Positions 16,305-24,469 of a stretch of 64,000 bases of DNA are shown here, piece by piece (position 1 is the stretch's first letter; each line of letters begins with the position of its first letter). Under the pieces are notes generated by a model. It worked only from the letters and a program-made list of their open reading frames with translations. It searched no databases and had not been told where the DNA came from. Location: positions 1 to 64,000 of the forward strand of contig NZ_JBITMQ010000016.1 in assembly GCF_044466355.1 (NCBI RefSeq), written 5' to 3'. Made by a program: the position numbers and the translations under genes. Source of the DNA: Actinophytocola sp044466355 (GTDB taxonomy: Bacteria; Actinomycetota; Actinomycetes; Mycobacteriales; Pseudonocardiaceae).

Positions 16305-17168
16305 ATGACTCGAGCCCACGCCACGACAACCGCACCGACGACACTCGGCCAGGTCAGCCTCACCGGCTTCGGGCAGTGGTTCCGCAACGGAGCCGCGGCC
16401 CGGTGGGCGACGCGTGACGTGAGTCTGGAGATCCCGGCCGGGCAGTTCGTCTCGGTCGTCGGCCCGTCCGGGTGCGGCAAGAGCACGCTGCTCAACGCGA
16501 TCGCCGGGCTGCGCAGGCCGTCCTCGGGCGAGGTTGCCATCGACGGCCGCCCGGTGTCCGGTGTGGACCGCGGTGTTGGCTACCTGTTCCAGCGGGACGC
16601 GTTGCTGCCGTGGCGGTCCGTGCTGTCCAACGTGATGCTGCCGCTGACCTACCGCGGTGTGTCCAAGAAGGACGCCACACAACGCGCCCGCGCCTGGATC
16701 ACGCGGGTCGGCCTGTCCGGCTACGAGGACCACTACCCGCACCAGCTGTCCGGCGGCATGCGCAAGCGGGTCGCGCTCGCGGCCGTGTTCGTCTACGAGC
16801 CGCGGGTCCTGCTGATGGACGAGCCGTTCAGCGCGCTCGACGTCCAGACCCGCAACCTCATGGAGAACGAACTGCTCGACATCTGGCACGAGACACGCCC
16901 GACCGTCCTGTTCGTCACCCACGACCTGGAAGAGGCCCTCGGCCTGTCCGACCGGGTCGTGGTGTTCACCGCCGGCCCCGGCCGCATCAAGTCCGACTAC
17001 GAGGTGAACCTGCCCCGCCCGCGGCTGTTGACCGAGATCCGTTTCGACGCCGCCTTCCAGGAGCAGTACGAGACCTTGTGGAACGACCTCCGCAGCGAGG
17101 TCATGACCGCCTACGAGGCGGAGTCCGGCTCCGCAGGGGGAGCCCCAGCGAACACGTCATCTCGATGA
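16305..17168 (+). CDS. ABC transporter ATPase (SsuB/TauB/NrtD family)
   Basis: The product has 287 residues. Walker A is GPSGCGKS (about 53-60), the Q-loop lies in LFQRDALLPW, the signature is LSGGMRKR, Walker B is VLLMDEP and the switch His is in FVTHDLEEAL. The LFQRDALLPW wording is typical of importers for aliphatic sulfonates, nitrate and pyrimidine precursors. I prefer ATG 16305 for its spacing from GAGGCGG; GTG 16299 is in frame. It powers the importer encoded by the next three genes. Confidence 0.92.
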   Translation: MTRAHATTTAPTTLGQVSLTGFGQWFRNGAAARWATRDVSLEIPAGQFVSVVGPSGCGKSTLLNAIAGLRRPSSGEVAIDGRPVSGVDRGVGYLFQRDALLPWRSVLSNVMLPLTYRGVSKKDATQRARAWITRVGLSGYEDHYPHQLSGGMRKRVALAAVFVYEPRVLLMDEPFSALDVQTRNLMENELLDIWHETRPTVLFVTHDLEEALGLSDRVVVFTAGPGRIKSDYEVNLPRPRLLTEIRFDAAFQEQYETLWNDLRSEVMTAYEAESGSAGGAPANTSSR

Positions 17169-17181
17169 GGAGAACCTGACG

Positions 17182-18216
17182 ATGAACACTCGATTCCGGG
17201 CCGGGCGGATGATCGCCGCGGCCTGTGCCCTCGGCCTCGCGGTCACGACGAGCGCCTGCGGCAGCGCGGACGGCGAAGGCGGTGAGGTCCCGCCGACGGT
17301 CACGATCGGCATCGGCGGCGCGGGCGTCATCGCCTACGCGGCCACCTACGTGGCCAAGCAGGAAGGCTTCCTCGACGAGGAGCTGAAGAAGATCGGCAGC
17401 AAGCCCGAGTACGTCGACCTCGAAGGGTCGGTGCAGGCGGTGCAGGCGCTCGCGACCGAGGAGGTCGACTTCGTCACCAGCGTTTCGTCGGCGGGGCTCG
17501 CGGCCGTGGCGGAGGGCGCCGAGGTCACCGAGGTGTCCCAGTTCCTCACCACCGACATGGTGTTCCTGACCGCCACCCCCGGACTGCCCACATCGGACAG
17601 TGACCCGGCGGCGATCGTCGAGGGCCGGAAGTGGGGCATTCCCGGGTTCGGCTCGACCGCCCACCTCACCGCGCTGTCCGCGCTGGTGCAGTGGGGCTAC
17701 CAGCCCGACGACGTCGAGTTCGTGCCGATCGGGCACGTCGCGTCGTCGGCCGCCGCGGTCGAGCAGAAACTCGCCGACTACTACTGGCTCGGCACGGTCG
17801 CCGAGGGGCTCGTCGCCGACGGCACGGTGAACCTGGTGCTCGACTTCTTCGACCCGGCGGTGACCGAGAAGTACTACGGCGGCGGGTACGCGACCGCGGG
17901 CCTGTTCGCGCTGCCGTCCTACCTCGAGGACCAGCCGGAGGTGGCCAAGGCGGTCGTCACCGCGCACACCCGCGCGATGGCCGCCATGAACGACGCGAAG
18001 GACGACCCCGCCGCGGTGATGGCGATGCTGCCCGAGGACCTGCGCGGCGACGCCACCCTCGCGCTGCTGGCCAGGGTGCTGCCCGGCTACTCCGCCGACG
18101 GCACGGTCGACCAGGCCGCCATCGAGCGCGTGGTCGAGGCGAGCAAGGCGGGCGAGCTGATGGCGGCCGACGCCGAGATCGACGCCGCCTCCTTCGCCAA
18201 CAACGACTACCGGTAG
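17182..18216 (+). CDS. NMT1/THI5-like substrate-binding lipoprotein
   Basis: The product has 344 residues. A lipobox around TTSACGS (Cys26) marks a lipoprotein held on the outer face of the membrane. The periplasmic-binding fold follows (GIGGAGVIAYAATYVAKQEGFLDEELKK; residues up to about 290), as in SsuA, TauA and NMT1-like proteins. It should capture the operon's substrate and pass it to the two permeases. The substrate is unknown; an organic acid feeding the 7-16 kb pathway is the simplest guess. Confidence 0.9.
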   Translation: MNTRFRAGRMIAAACALGLAVTTSACGSADGEGGEVPPTVTIGIGGAGVIAYAATYVAKQEGFLDEELKKIGSKPEYVDLEGSVQAVQALATEEVDFVTSVSSAGLAAVAEGAEVTEVSQFLTTDMVFLTATPGLPTSDSDPAAIVEGRKWGIPGFGSTAHLTALSALVQWGYQPDDVEFVPIGHVASSAAAVEQKLADYYWLGTVAEGLVADGTVNLVLDFFDPAVTEKYYGGGYATAGLFALPSYLEDQPEVAKAVVTAHTRAMAAMNDAKDDPAAVMAMLPEDLRGDATLALLARVLPGYSADGTVDQAAIERVVEASKAGELMAADAEIDAASFANNDYR

Positions 18217-18219
18217 GCG

Positions 18220-19023
18220 ATGATGGCAACGCGAACCGAACTCCCCACCGCCGCCGAGCCGGAGGTGAAACGGGCGCCACGCAACTGGCCGTGGCAGCTC
18301 CTGGTGTTCGCCGCCTTCGTGGCGGTGTGGCACCTGGGCGTCCAGTACGGACTGCTCTCGCGCCGGTCGTTCGCGGAGCCGGCCCAGGTGTTCGCGTGGA
18401 TGTGGGACTGGCACAGCTCGGGTGCCAGCCTCCCGCACCTCGGCTTCACGCTGTCGGCGGCAGGCATGGGGTACCTCGTGGGCATCGTGCTCGGCGCGGC
18501 CGTCGCGGCGCTGTTCGTGTTCGTGCCGTTCCTCGGCCGCGTGTTCAACCCGTTCATGGCGCTGGTGAACGGCATTCCGAAGATCGTGCTCGCGCCGCTG
18601 CTGGTGCTGGTGTTCGGGCTCGGCGTGGAGTCCAAAGTGGCCACCGCGGCGCTGCTCGTGTTCTTCGCGTCGTTCTTCAACTTCTCCGGCGGCCTGCGCA
18701 GCGTCAACCGCGTGCTGATCGACAACACGAAGTCGCTGGGCGCGTCCCGGCTCCAGATGGCCACGTCGCTGTACCTGCCCGCGATGGTGGCGTGGACGAT
18801 CTCGACGCTGCGGGTGGGCATCGCGTTCGCGCTGCTCGGCGTGGTCGTCGGCGAGTTCGTCGGCGCCAGCGAGGGGATCGGCTGGAACATCAAGCTCGCC
18901 GGTGAGCTGACCCAGCCGGAACGGTTGCTCGGCGCACTGATCACGCTCGGCCTGGTCGCGGCCGCGGTCGACCGGGTTCTCGTGGTCGTCGAACGGAGGT
19001 TCTCCCAATGGAAGCTCGCGTGA
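18220..19023 (+). CDS. ABC permease 1 (SsuC/TauC family)
   Basis: The product has 267 residues and about six membrane segments. The BPD_transp_1 EAA loop is in DNTKSLGASRLQMATSLYLP, where the ATPase docks. Its 3' end overlaps the second permease gene by 16 bp. The two permeases are diverged copies and probably form a heterodimeric channel, whereas many SsuC systems use a homodimer. Confidence 0.92.
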   Translation: MMATRTELPTAAEPEVKRAPRNWPWQLLVFAAFVAVWHLGVQYGLLSRRSFAEPAQVFAWMWDWHSSGASLPHLGFTLSAAGMGYLVGIVLGAAVAALFVFVPFLGRVFNPFMALVNGIPKIVLAPLLVLVFGLGVESKVATAALLVFFASFFNFSGGLRSVNRVLIDNTKSLGASRLQMATSLYLPAMVAWTISTLRVGIAFALLGVVVGEFVGASEGIGWNIKLAGELTQPERLLGALITLGLVAAAVDRVLVVVERRFSQWKLA

Positions 19024-19862
19024 TCACGGCGTCCCGGCCGGTGCCACCGGTGGACCCGGTCGTGCCGTCGTCGGAGCTGGCGGGCCCGCGCAGACGGGAA
19101 CGGGTGGTGACGGCGCTGGTGTGGCTGTGCCGCGCGCTGGTGGTCGTCGCGCCGCTGATGTTGTGGCAGTACCTGTCCGACGAGCGGATCATCCCGCGGT
19201 TCCTGTTCTCCTCGCCCGAGGCGGTGTGGGAGCGGCTGGTGGACTGGACGCTGGACGGGACCATCGCGTCGAACGCGTCGTTCACGCTGATGAACGCGTT
19301 CCTCGGCTACTTCCTGGGCCTGTTCGTCGGGGTCGCGCTGGCCGTGCTGTTCACCGTGTCGCCGCGGCTCGGCGGCGTCTTCATCCCGTTCCTCACGATG
19401 ATCAACGCGATCCCGCGCATCGCGTTCGCGCCGCTCCTGGTGGCGTGGTTCGGGTTCGGCCTCGCGTCGAACATCGCGCTCGTCGTGCTGGTGATCGTGT
19501 TCGTGAACTTCTTCGCCGCCTACGGTGGACTGTCCGCCGTGGACGAGGGGAACCTGTTGTGGGCCAGGGCGCTCGGCGCGTCCCGGTGGCAGGTGTGGAC
19601 GACGGTCCGCCTGCCCGCGATCGGGGTGTGGGTGCTCAGCTCGCTGCGCATGTGCATCGGGCTGGCGCTGTCGGCCGCGATCGTGTCGGAGTTCGTCGGC
19701 GGCGCGCGGGGGATCGGGTACCTCGCGGCGTCGTCGACCAACACGTTCAAGAGCGCGGGCGTGTACGCCGCGATCACGGTGACGATCGTGGTCGCCGGTT
19801 TGCTGGACGTGTTCCTGAGAATGGCCGAGCGGCGGATGACCCAGTGGTCCGCCCACGTGTGA
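19008..19862 (+). CDS. ABC permease 2 (SsuC/TauC family)
   Basis: The product has 284 residues, six predicted membrane segments and the EAA loop in LLWARALGASRWQVWTTVRL. It is clearly related to the preceding permease in length and layout. The ATG at 19008 lies inside the end of the previous gene, after GGAGG at 18994-18998. Confidence 0.92.
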   Translation: MEARVITASRPVPPVDPVVPSSELAGPRRRERVVTALVWLCRALVVVAPLMLWQYLSDERIIPRFLFSSPEAVWERLVDWTLDGTIASNASFTLMNAFLGYFLGLFVGVALAVLFTVSPRLGGVFIPFLTMINAIPRIAFAPLLVAWFGFGLASNIALVVLVIVFVNFFAAYGGLSAVDEGNLLWARALGASRWQVWTTVRLPAIGVWVLSSLRMCIGLALSAAIVSEFVGGARGIGYLAASSTNTFKSAGVYAAITVTIVVAGLLDVFLRMAERRMTQWSAHV

Positions 19863-19875
19863 TTGGAGCCCTGAC

Positions 19876-20274
19876 GTGACCTGGCGCATGCACCACATGA
19901 ACATCCCCGCGCACGACATCGAGGCGTCCGCGGAGTTCTACGAGAACGTGCTCGGGATGACCCCGAGCACACCGCCCTTCCGGTCCGACTACGACCCGGG
20001 CCGCAAGATCGGCTGGTTCGAGACCGAGGGGTCGGCGCAGCTCCACCTCGCCAAGCCCGACCCCAACTTCGCGCAGCGCAACGGCATGCACGTCAACCCG
20101 ACGGTCAACGGTCACGTCGCGATCGAGGTGGACGACCTGGACGCGGTGAAGGAGCGCCTCCGCGAGCGGGGCCTGTACTTCGCGGACCCCGGCAACTGGG
20201 CCCTGCGCGACTACCGCCAGATCTACTTCCTCGACCCGTCGATGAACTGCGTGGAGGTCAACCAGCGCCTGTGA
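19876..20274 (+). CDS. VOC-superfamily (glyoxalase/dioxygenase fold) protein
   Basis: The product has 132 residues in two beta-alpha-beta-beta-beta modules. Likely metal ligands are the His in MHHMNIPAHD at the N-terminus, the His in NGHVAIEVDD and the Glu in MNCVEVNQ near the C-terminus. Members include glyoxalases, dioxygenases, epimerases and antibiotic-binding proteins. Placement 13 bp after the permeases suggests it acts on the imported compound, perhaps as an epimerase or ring-opening enzyme. The reaction is unknown. Confidence 0.85.
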   Translation: MTWRMHHMNIPAHDIEASAEFYENVLGMTPSTPPFRSDYDPGRKIGWFETEGSAQLHLAKPDPNFAQRNGMHVNPTVNGHVAIEVDDLDAVKERLRERGLYFADPGNWALRDYRQIYFLDPSMNCVEVNQRL

Positions 20275-20470
20275 CCAGCGGGTTCACGTCGTCGAGGAGA
20301 GGCGTTCGGTTGCGGAGGGTGTCGCTGCGTGACGTACCGTAGTGCGGGCGGCGACGGTCCGGCCACGGGTCCGGACGTCGTGGCACTTTTCACACGCTTC
20401 CCGTGGCTCGTTCACCCGATCGCCATGAGACGGTGACCGGGGAAGCCCCAGCCCGCCGAGAGGAGCACGC
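20275..20470. other. gdhA upstream region
   Basis: This is a 196-bp gap holding no gene. It contains the start signals of gdhA, including GAGAGGAG ending 6 bp before the GTG at 20471. I see no clear terminator for the ABC operon and no convincing operator. Confidence 0.5.
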
Positions 20471-21820
20471 GTGTCAGGTCTGGACGAGAAGCTTGGGGAG
20501 ATCTACGCCGAGGTCGTGGGGCGCAACCCCGGCGAGACCGAGTTCCACCAGGCCGTGCACGAGGTGCTCGACTCGCTCGGGCCGGTGATCGCGAAGCACC
20601 CGGAGTACACCGACAGCGCGGTGCTGCGGCGGCTCTGCGAGCCGGAGCGGCAGATCATCTTCCGGGTGCCGTGGGTGGACGACGCGGGCACCGTGCGGAT
20701 CAACCGGGGGTTCCGGGTGGAGTTCAACTCCGCGCTGGGTCCCTACAAGGGCGGCCTGCGGTTCCACCCGAGCGTCTACCTGGGCATCGTGAAGTTCCTC
20801 GGCTTCGAGCAGACCTTCAAGAACGCGCTCACCGGCATGCCGATCGGCGGCGGCAAGGGCGGCTCGGACTTCGACCCCAAGGGGCGCTCCGACGGCGAGA
20901 TCATGCGGTTCTGCCAGGCGCTGATGACCGAGCTGTACCGGCACATCGGTGAGTACACCGACGTGCCCGCCGGTGACATCGGGGTCGGTGGCCGGGAGAT
21001 CGGGTACCTGTTCGGCCAGTACAAGCGGATCACCAACCGGTACGAGTCCGGCGTGCTCACCGGCAAGGGCCTGGCGTGGGGCGGGTCACAGGTGCGGACC
21101 GAGGCCACCGGCTACGGCACCGTGTTCTTCGTCGAGGAGATCCTCAAGACCCGCCGCGACTCGTTCGAGGGCAAGCAGGTGGTGGTGTCCGGCTCGGGCA
21201 ACGTCGCCACGTACGCGATCGAGAAGGTCCAGCAGCTCGGCGGTGTCGTCGTGGCGTGCTCGGACTCCGCGGGCTACGTGGTCGACGAGAAGGGCATCGA
21301 CCTCGACCTGCTGAAGGAGATCAAGGGCGTGCGACGCGCCCGCATCGACACCTACCCGGGCGAGCGCGGGGGCGTCGCACGGTACGTCCCCGGCCGCCCG
21401 GTGTGGGAGGTCCCCTGCGACGTCGCGCTGCCGTGCGCGACGCAGAACGAGCTGGACGGCGCCGGCGCGGGCATGCTGATCGCGAACGGCTGCACCGTCG
21501 TCGCCGAGGGCGCCAACATGCCCTGCACGCCGGCGGCCGTGCGGCTGTTCACCGAGGCCGGCGTCGTCGTCGCGCCCGGCAAGGCCGCCAACGCCGGTGG
21601 CGTGGCGACCAGTGCCCTGGAGATGCAGCAGAACGCGTCTCGGGACACCTGGACGTTCGAACACACCGAACGCCGCCTGGCCGAGATCATGCACAGCATC
21701 CACGACCGCTGCCTGGCGACCGCGGACGAGTACGGCGTCCCCGGCAACTACCTGGCCGGTGCCAACATCGCCGGGTTCACCCACGTGGCCGACGCGATGC
21801 TCGCGCTCGGGGTCATCTAG
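20471..21820 (+). CDS. gdhA: NADP-type glutamate dehydrogenase
   Basis: The product has 449 residues, the usual length of the hexameric bacterial/fungal enzyme. It reductively aminates 2-oxoglutarate with ammonium, or the reverse. The substrate lysines are in PYKGGLRFHP and MPIGGGKGGSD (K129), and the Rossmann fold starts at VVVSGSGNVATYA. Serine after the second strand (ACSDSAGYV) rather than an acidic residue fits NADP(H) preference. It converges with and overlaps the next minus-strand gene by 8 bp. Confidence 0.97.
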   Translation: MSGLDEKLGEIYAEVVGRNPGETEFHQAVHEVLDSLGPVIAKHPEYTDSAVLRRLCEPERQIIFRVPWVDDAGTVRINRGFRVEFNSALGPYKGGLRFHPSVYLGIVKFLGFEQTFKNALTGMPIGGGKGGSDFDPKGRSDGEIMRFCQALMTELYRHIGEYTDVPAGDIGVGGREIGYLFGQYKRITNRYESGVLTGKGLAWGGSQVRTEATGYGTVFFVEEILKTRRDSFEGKQVVVSGSGNVATYAIEKVQQLGGVVVACSDSAGYVVDEKGIDLDLLKEIKGVRRARIDTYPGERGGVARYVPGRPVWEVPCDVALPCATQNELDGAGAGMLIANGCTVVAEGANMPCTPAAVRLFTEAGVVVAPGKAANAGGVATSALEMQQNASRDTWTFEHTERRLAEIMHSIHDRCLATADEYGVPGNYLAGANIAGFTHVADAMLALGVI

Positions 21821-22418
21821 CTCGACCGACGCCCGGCACGAGCCTGCCGACCCGGCGCGCGTAGGTCAGGTACGCCTCGCCGTGCGTGCGGATCAGGTAC
21901 GGCTCCTCGACCACGCGCACCTGCGACTCGACCGCCACCACCAGAACCGCCAGCGCGCCGATCGCCACGGCGTTGGGCGCCAGCAACGTCAGACCGAGCC
22001 CCGCGACCGTCATGGTCGTGAAGATCGGGTTGCGCACGACCCCGAACGGACCGGTCGTGACGAGCCCCGTGGTCTCGTCCGGATCGACGCCCACCCGCCA
22101 CGAGTCACCCATCGCGCCCTGTGCCCACAGTGTCGCGGCGATCCCGGCGACGGCCACGACGACACCCGCCACGCGCGTGAACCACCCGTCCACTGCCGCG
22201 ACCGGCGCCACCACGCCGAACGCCTGGAGCGCCGGTGCGACCAGCCCGGCGACCACCGCGACCACGAACAACGCGCCCGCGATCCACTCCGCCGACCCCG
22301 GCCGGCCCCGCATCCCGTTGAACCCCGCCGACCCGGTCCGCCGCCGGTGCACGATCGCGCGCACCCCGAACGCCAGGACCATGAACGCCAGGTAGAGGAC
22401 CAACCCGACCGCGCTCAT
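21813..22418 (-). CDS. Isoprenylcysteine carboxyl methyltransferase (ICMT/PEMT) family membrane protein
   Basis: The product has 201 residues and four to five membrane segments. The SAM/substrate region has the family pattern GPFGVVRNPIF and the C-terminal GEAYLTYARRVGRLVPG. Such enzymes methylate carboxyl, lipid or amine groups at the membrane; in bacteria substrates are mostly unknown. ATG 22418 has GGAGCAGG 2-3 bp upstream; an in-frame ATG at 22451 lacks a ribosome-binding site. Upstream lies an AT-rich stretch (ATATTGCAATGTG) that may hold the promoter. Confidence 0.85.
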   Translation of the reverse strand: MSAVGLVLYLAFMVLAFGVRAIVHRRRTGSAGFNGMRGRPGSAEWIAGALFVVAVVAGLVAPALQAFGVVAPVAAVDGWFTRVAGVVVAVAGIAATLWAQGAMGDSWRVGVDPDETTGLVTTGPFGVVRNPIFTTMTVAGLGLTLLAPNAVAIGALAVLVVAVESQVRVVEEPYLIRTHGEAYLTYARRVGRLVPGVGRAR

Positions 22419-22559
22419 CACCTGCTCCACCAGACCTCCAATGATTGTCATATTGCAATGTGTGCATACTAACCAGGCGGCGGCGCGCACACACATGCCA
22501 CTGGTCCAGGTCACACATCCGCGACAGGATGGCCGTGGTCGGTGGAAGGACGAACTCCG

Positions 22560-23312
22560 ATGGTGACGATCAGCAACGACGACCCTGTCGCGAGCGCCGC
22601 GACCGCCGCTGTCCACGCCGGCGACGTGGGCGCGCTCCGCGCCCTGCTGGCCGAGCACCCCGGGCTGGCGACCGCGAGGCTCCGGGAGCGTGCCGGGGAC
22701 GGCACCGAGTGCGCGCGGACGCTCCTGCACGTGGTCACCGACTGGCCAGGGCACTTTCCCCACGGCCCGGCGACCGTCGTGGCGCTGGTCGAGGCCGGTG
22801 CCGACGTCGACGCCCGGTTCGAGGGCGCGCACCGGGAGACACCGCTGCACTGGGCGGCGAGCTGCGACGACGTGGCCGTGCTCGACGCCCTGCTCGACGC
22901 GGGCGCGGACATCGACGCCACCGGCGCGGTGATCGGCGGGGGCACGCCGCTGTCCGACGCGACCGCGTTCGCCCAGTGGGACGCGGCGTTCCGGCTGGTC
23001 GAGCGCGGTGCGGCCACGACACTGTTCACCGCGGCCACGCTCGGGCTGCAGGACCGCGTCACCGCCTACTTCGCCGCGCCGGCCCCACCCCCGCGCGACG
23101 GGGTGAACGCCGCCTTCTGGGGTGCCTGCCACGGCGGACGCCTCCCGACCGCCCAGTACCTCGCGGACCAGGGCGCCGACGTCAACTGGATCGCGCCCTG
23201 GGAGCCGGCCACCCCGCTCGACGCCGCCCAGCGCACCAACCCGGACGCCGACGACCTGATCGGCTGGCTCCGCGCACGAGGCGGAAAGCCCGCCGTCGAC
23301 CTGGTTTCCTGA
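22560..23312 (+). CDS. Ankyrin-repeat protein
   Basis: The product has 250 residues. Several ankyrin units are visible, best preserved at ETPLHWAASCDDVAVLDALLDAGADIDATG (about 92-121), with others at VVALVEAGADVDAR and AQYLADQGADVNW. It is soluble with no signal peptide. Ankyrin repeats bind proteins; the partner is not suggested by the neighbours. ATG 22560 follows GGAAGGA by about 10 bp. Confidence 0.88.
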   Translation: MVTISNDDPVASAATAAVHAGDVGALRALLAEHPGLATARLRERAGDGTECARTLLHVVTDWPGHFPHGPATVVALVEAGADVDARFEGAHRETPLHWAASCDDVAVLDALLDAGADIDATGAVIGGGTPLSDATAFAQWDAAFRLVERGAATTLFTAATLGLQDRVTAYFAAPAPPPRDGVNAAFWGACHGGRLPTAQYLADQGADVNWIAPWEPATPLDAAQRTNPDADDLIGWLRARGGKPAVDLVS

Positions 23313-23390
23313 CCGGAGTGCCCTGCCTCGGCGCCCGCCTCAGGGCGACGCTGTCTCGTCCTTCGACGTGGCGTCGCCGCTCCGCCGACG

Positions 23391-23431
23391 GGTTCCGGTC
23401 CTGGCCGCGACGGGCACCCGGGACCGGAACC
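23391..23431. terminator. Stem-loop between convergent genes
   Basis: Arms GGTTCCGGTCC (23391-23401) and GGACCGGAACC (23421-23431) are perfectly complementary over 11 bp with a 19-base loop. There is no T-tract. It lies between the 3' ends of the ankyrin and Gls24-like genes and could serve both directions. Confidence 0.55.
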
Positions 23432-23445
23432 ACCGTCGGTGCCGG

Positions 23446-24243
23446 TCAGGCCTCGGGCACGTGGATGTCGCTGAGGTGGACGTCCACGGCGGCGACGTCG
23501 AGACCGAGGATCTCTTCGACGGCCTCGATCACCGCGACCCGCACCTGCTCCGCCAGCGCCTTGACCGCGTTGCCGTACTCGACCACGAGCGGCACCCTGA
23601 TCGTGGCGACGTCGTCAGCCACCTCAACGGAAAGGTCGTCGTCGAGGCTGTGCACGCCATCGATCTTCCCGGCGGCGACCCGCACGACCTTCGACACCAC
23701 CGCGTCGGCCATCGTGGTGTTGCCGCGCACGCCCGCCGCGGGCCGGGCCTCGGCCTGCTCGGCCTGCTCGGCCTGCTCGGCCTGGTCGGCGTCGGCCGCG
23801 TCGGTCTCCGCGTCCGTCTTCGTGGCGGGCGGAGCGTCGGCCTGCTCGACCGCGTCGGAGTCGGCCTCCTCGGAGATTTCCCCGTCCTCGTCGGCGATTT
23901 CCGCGTCCGCGTCGCCGGTCTCGTCGTGCTCCTCGGCAGCGTCCTCGGCGTCGGCGCTCTCGGTGGCCTGATCCTCGGCGTCGCCCGCGGTGGTGTCGTC
24001 GCTGTTCTCGGAATCGTCGGTGGACGTCGCTTCGGTGGTGTCGGTCTCGGCGGTGGTGTCCACGCCTTCGGCGAGGTCACCGGTGTGCACGACGGTGGGC
24101 GCCGCCGTGTCGTCCGCCTCGGGGGCGACGGCCACGTCCGCGGCCGGGACGCTGCCTTCCTGGACGGTCGTGGCGGTCGCGACGCCCTCGGGGGCGGCGT
24201 CGGTCCGGGAGCGGCCGAAGAAGTTGCTGATGATTTCGGGCAT
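23446..24243 (-). CDS. Asp23/Gls24-family protein with long acidic N-terminal region
   Basis: The product has 265 residues. The C-terminal 90 or so form an Asp23/Gls24 domain (VVSKVVRVAAGKIDGVHSL ... VVEYGNAVKALAEQV), a family tied to envelope stress and membrane-linked bundles. Residues about 40-170 are low-complexity, dominated by Asp, Glu, Ala and Thr, with an EQA repeat. A short motif MPEIISNFFGRSR starts the protein. ATG 24243 has AAGGGG upstream. Classical Gls24 proteins lack such an acidic arm, which may make the protein bulky or bind cations. Confidence 0.85.
   Translation of the reverse strand: MPEIISNFFGRSRTDAAPEGVATATTVQEGSVPAADVAVAPEADDTAAPTVVHTGDLAEGVDTTAETDTTEATSTDDSENSDDTTAGDAEDQATESADAEDAAEEHDETGDADAEIADEDGEISEEADSDAVEQADAPPATKTDAETDAADADQAEQAEQAEQAEARPAAGVRGNTTMADAVVSKVVRVAAGKIDGVHSLDDDLSVEVADDVATIRVPLVVEYGNAVKALAEQVRVAVIEAVEEILGLDVAAVDVHLSDIHVPEA
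23752..23787. repeat. 9-bp tandem repeat (4 units) inside the Gls24-like gene
   Basis: GGCCTGCTC is repeated three times, with a fourth unit GGCCTGGTC. It encodes the EQA tripeptide repeat of the acidic arm on the minus strand. In-frame repeats like this can vary in copy number without shifting the frame. Confidence 0.8.
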
Positions 24244-24321
24244 GGTTGAAGAACCCCTTACGTGAGCGACGACTTTCGGGGGAGCTGGCCAGCTGGTGGC
24301 GCCATGATAGGCGCCACGGTC

Positions 24322-24335
24322 GTGATCCCGATCAC
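24322..24335. promoter_or_regulatory. GTGATC-CC-GATCAC operator-like dyad
   Basis: Six-base perfect arms are separated by 2 bp. The dyad lies in the 226-bp divergent region between the Gls24-like gene (minus) and the UlaE-like gene (plus). The regulator is unknown; SorC or a GntR-type protein are possibilities. Confidence 0.35.
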
Positions 24336-24469
24336 TGGCCCGGTCATCGAGATTTCGTTGTGTCCCAACGATGTCCGGCCCGAGACAGGTCGCCGCGGCC
24401 CCAACGGACACCGCAGGTGGGCGGCTCGGCGAGCGCCCACCTCGGCGAGCCGTGGGTATGGTCCACGCC

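Noticed and set aside
23752..23787. Short tandem repeat considered as a CRISPR fragment
   Set aside because: The units are 9 bp with no spacers and encode an in-frame EQA tripeptide repeat; no cas gene is present.
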